Assembly (NCBI RefSeq): GCF_000497445.1
Contig: NZ_CM002285.1
Span: 2,343,516-2,407,515 of the forward strand
DNA length: 64,000 nt
Direction: 5' to 3'
From: Streptomyces roseochromogenus subsp. oscitans DS 12.976
GTDB taxonomy: Bacteria > Actinomycetota > Actinomycetes > Streptomycetales > Streptomycetaceae
Positions 63,346-64,000 of the stretch are shown one piece after another. The notes beneath the pieces were generated by a model. The model was not told the origin of the DNA, did no database searches, and worked only from the letters and a program-made list of their open reading frames with translations. A program made the translations under genes and the position numbers. Numbering within the stretch: position 1 is the stretch's first letter; every line of letters begins with the position of its first letter.

Positions 63346-64000
63346 GCTCCGTCCTCTACGACACTCCCGGCCCCCGCGCCAAGCGGCGCAACGCCCTCCT
63401 GTCCGCCGTCTTCCTCGTCCTGCTCGGCGCGCTGGTGTGGTGGGTCTGGAAGACGATGGACGACAAGCAGCAGCTGAAGTGGGCGCTGTGGCAGCCGTTC
63501 ACCACGTCCGAGGCATGGACGACGTACCTGCTGCCAGGACTCGTCAACACCCTCAAGGCGGCGGCGCTGTCCATGGTGATCGCCCTTCCGCTCGGCGCCG
63601 TCTTCGGTATCGCCCGGCTGTCGGACCACCGCTGGGTGCGCATCGTGGCGGGTGTGGTGGTCGAGTTCTTCCGGGCGATCCCGGTACTGCTGCTGATGCT
63701 GTTCGCCAACGAGCTCTACAACCGGTACACGCAGGTCAACAGCGACGACCGGCCCCTGTACGCGGTGGTCACCGGCCTGGTGCTCTACAACGCCTCGGTG
63801 CTCGCCGAAGTCGTACGGGCCGGCATCCTGGCCCTGCCCAAGGGCCAGACGGAAGCGGCGTACGCGATCGGCCTGCGCAAGGGCCAGACGATGACCGGCA
63901 TCCTGCTCCCGCAGGCGGTCACCGCCATGCTGCCGGCCATCGTCAGCCAGCTCGTGGTCATCGTGAAGGACACGGCGCTGGGTGGTGTGATGCTCGGCTA
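63342..64000 (+). CDS. gluD: Glutamate ABC transporter permease, cut by the window end
   Basis: Starts ATG overlapping the gluC stop. It reads MSSVLYDTPGPRAKRRNALL, then LLSAVFLVLLGALVWWVW and later GQTEAAYAIGLRKGQTMTGI, the EAA loop, followed by LPAIVSQLVVIVKDTALGGV. No stop occurs before the window end. It pairs with GluC as the channel. Confidence 0.93.
   Translation, partial: MSSVLYDTPGPRAKRRNALLSAVFLVLLGALVWWVWKTMDDKQQLKWALWQPFTTSEAWTTYLLPGLVNTLKAAALSMVIALPLGAVFGIARLSDHRWVRIVAGVVVEFFRAIPVLLLMLFANELYNRYTQVNSDDRPLYAVVTGLVLYNASVLAEVVRAGILALPKGQTEAAYAIGLRKGQTMTGILLPQAVTAMLPAIVSQLVVIVKDTALGGVMLG

Overview
The window is a very GC-rich actinobacterial chromosome segment. Gene content, order and codon bias fit a Streptomyces species. 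From memory, the backbone matches the S. coelicolor core region around gluABCD, miaB, miaA, dapF, rshA, hflX, an IucA/IucC siderophore locus, a DinG-type helicase, lexA, nrdR and nrdJ, roughly SCO5774 to SCO5815 read in reverse. No rRNA, tRNA, CRISPR array or intact insertion sequence was found.

Layout: 1-1.66 kb holds decayed methyltransferase and MFS genes. 1.68-6.6 kb holds a RecQ helicase fused to a phosphoribosyltransferase-like domain, two conserved proteins of unknown function, and rnhB. 6.7-9.6 kb is a graveyard containing a TetR remnant, an MFS remnant and one intact-looking 58-aa secreted peptide gene. 9.9-12.9 kb holds an ADP-ribosylglycohydrolase/histidine-phosphatase pair, a YdbC-like protein and a TerD protein. 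13.0-18.6 kb is the DNA precursor and DNA damage block: nrdR-nrdJ is divergent from lexA, with visible NrdR boxes and a LexA box. 18.8-25.7 kb holds a DinG-like helicase and a three-gene NRPS-independent siderophore locus. 26.1-39.8 kb is housekeeping: secreted protease, hflX, M1 peptidase, rshA, dapF, miaA, small proteins and miaB. 40.2-42.6 kb holds two translationally coupled secreted phosphoesterases. 42.6-51.5 kb is accessory: gene fragments, a mercury-resistance locus (merA divergent from ArsR-type merR and merT), an XRE/DUF2975 pair, an aminotransferase, and an ABC transporter preceded by a small Cys-containing ORF. 51.6-58.4 kb holds a SRPBCC protein, PCMT-type methyltransferase, PP2C phosphatase, MarR regulator, frameshifted lipoprotein, MazG-like enzyme and TAXI binding protein. 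58.5-64 kb holds a two-component system divergent from gluABCD, with gluD cut by the window end.

The genes form several coherent modules. nrdR-nrdJ and lexA link dNTP supply to the SOS response, with RecQ, RNase HII and DinG-like enzymes nearby. The mer locus has paired operator-like repeats in its divergent promoter. The XRE/DUF2975 pair has two near-identical palindromes upstream. gluB is separated from the permease genes by two strong hairpins.

Several genes are broken by single missing bases in C/G runs. Some are clearly real pseudogenes because they also carry large deletions. Others, such as the lipoprotein at 55.2-56.7 kb, could be sequencing errors.
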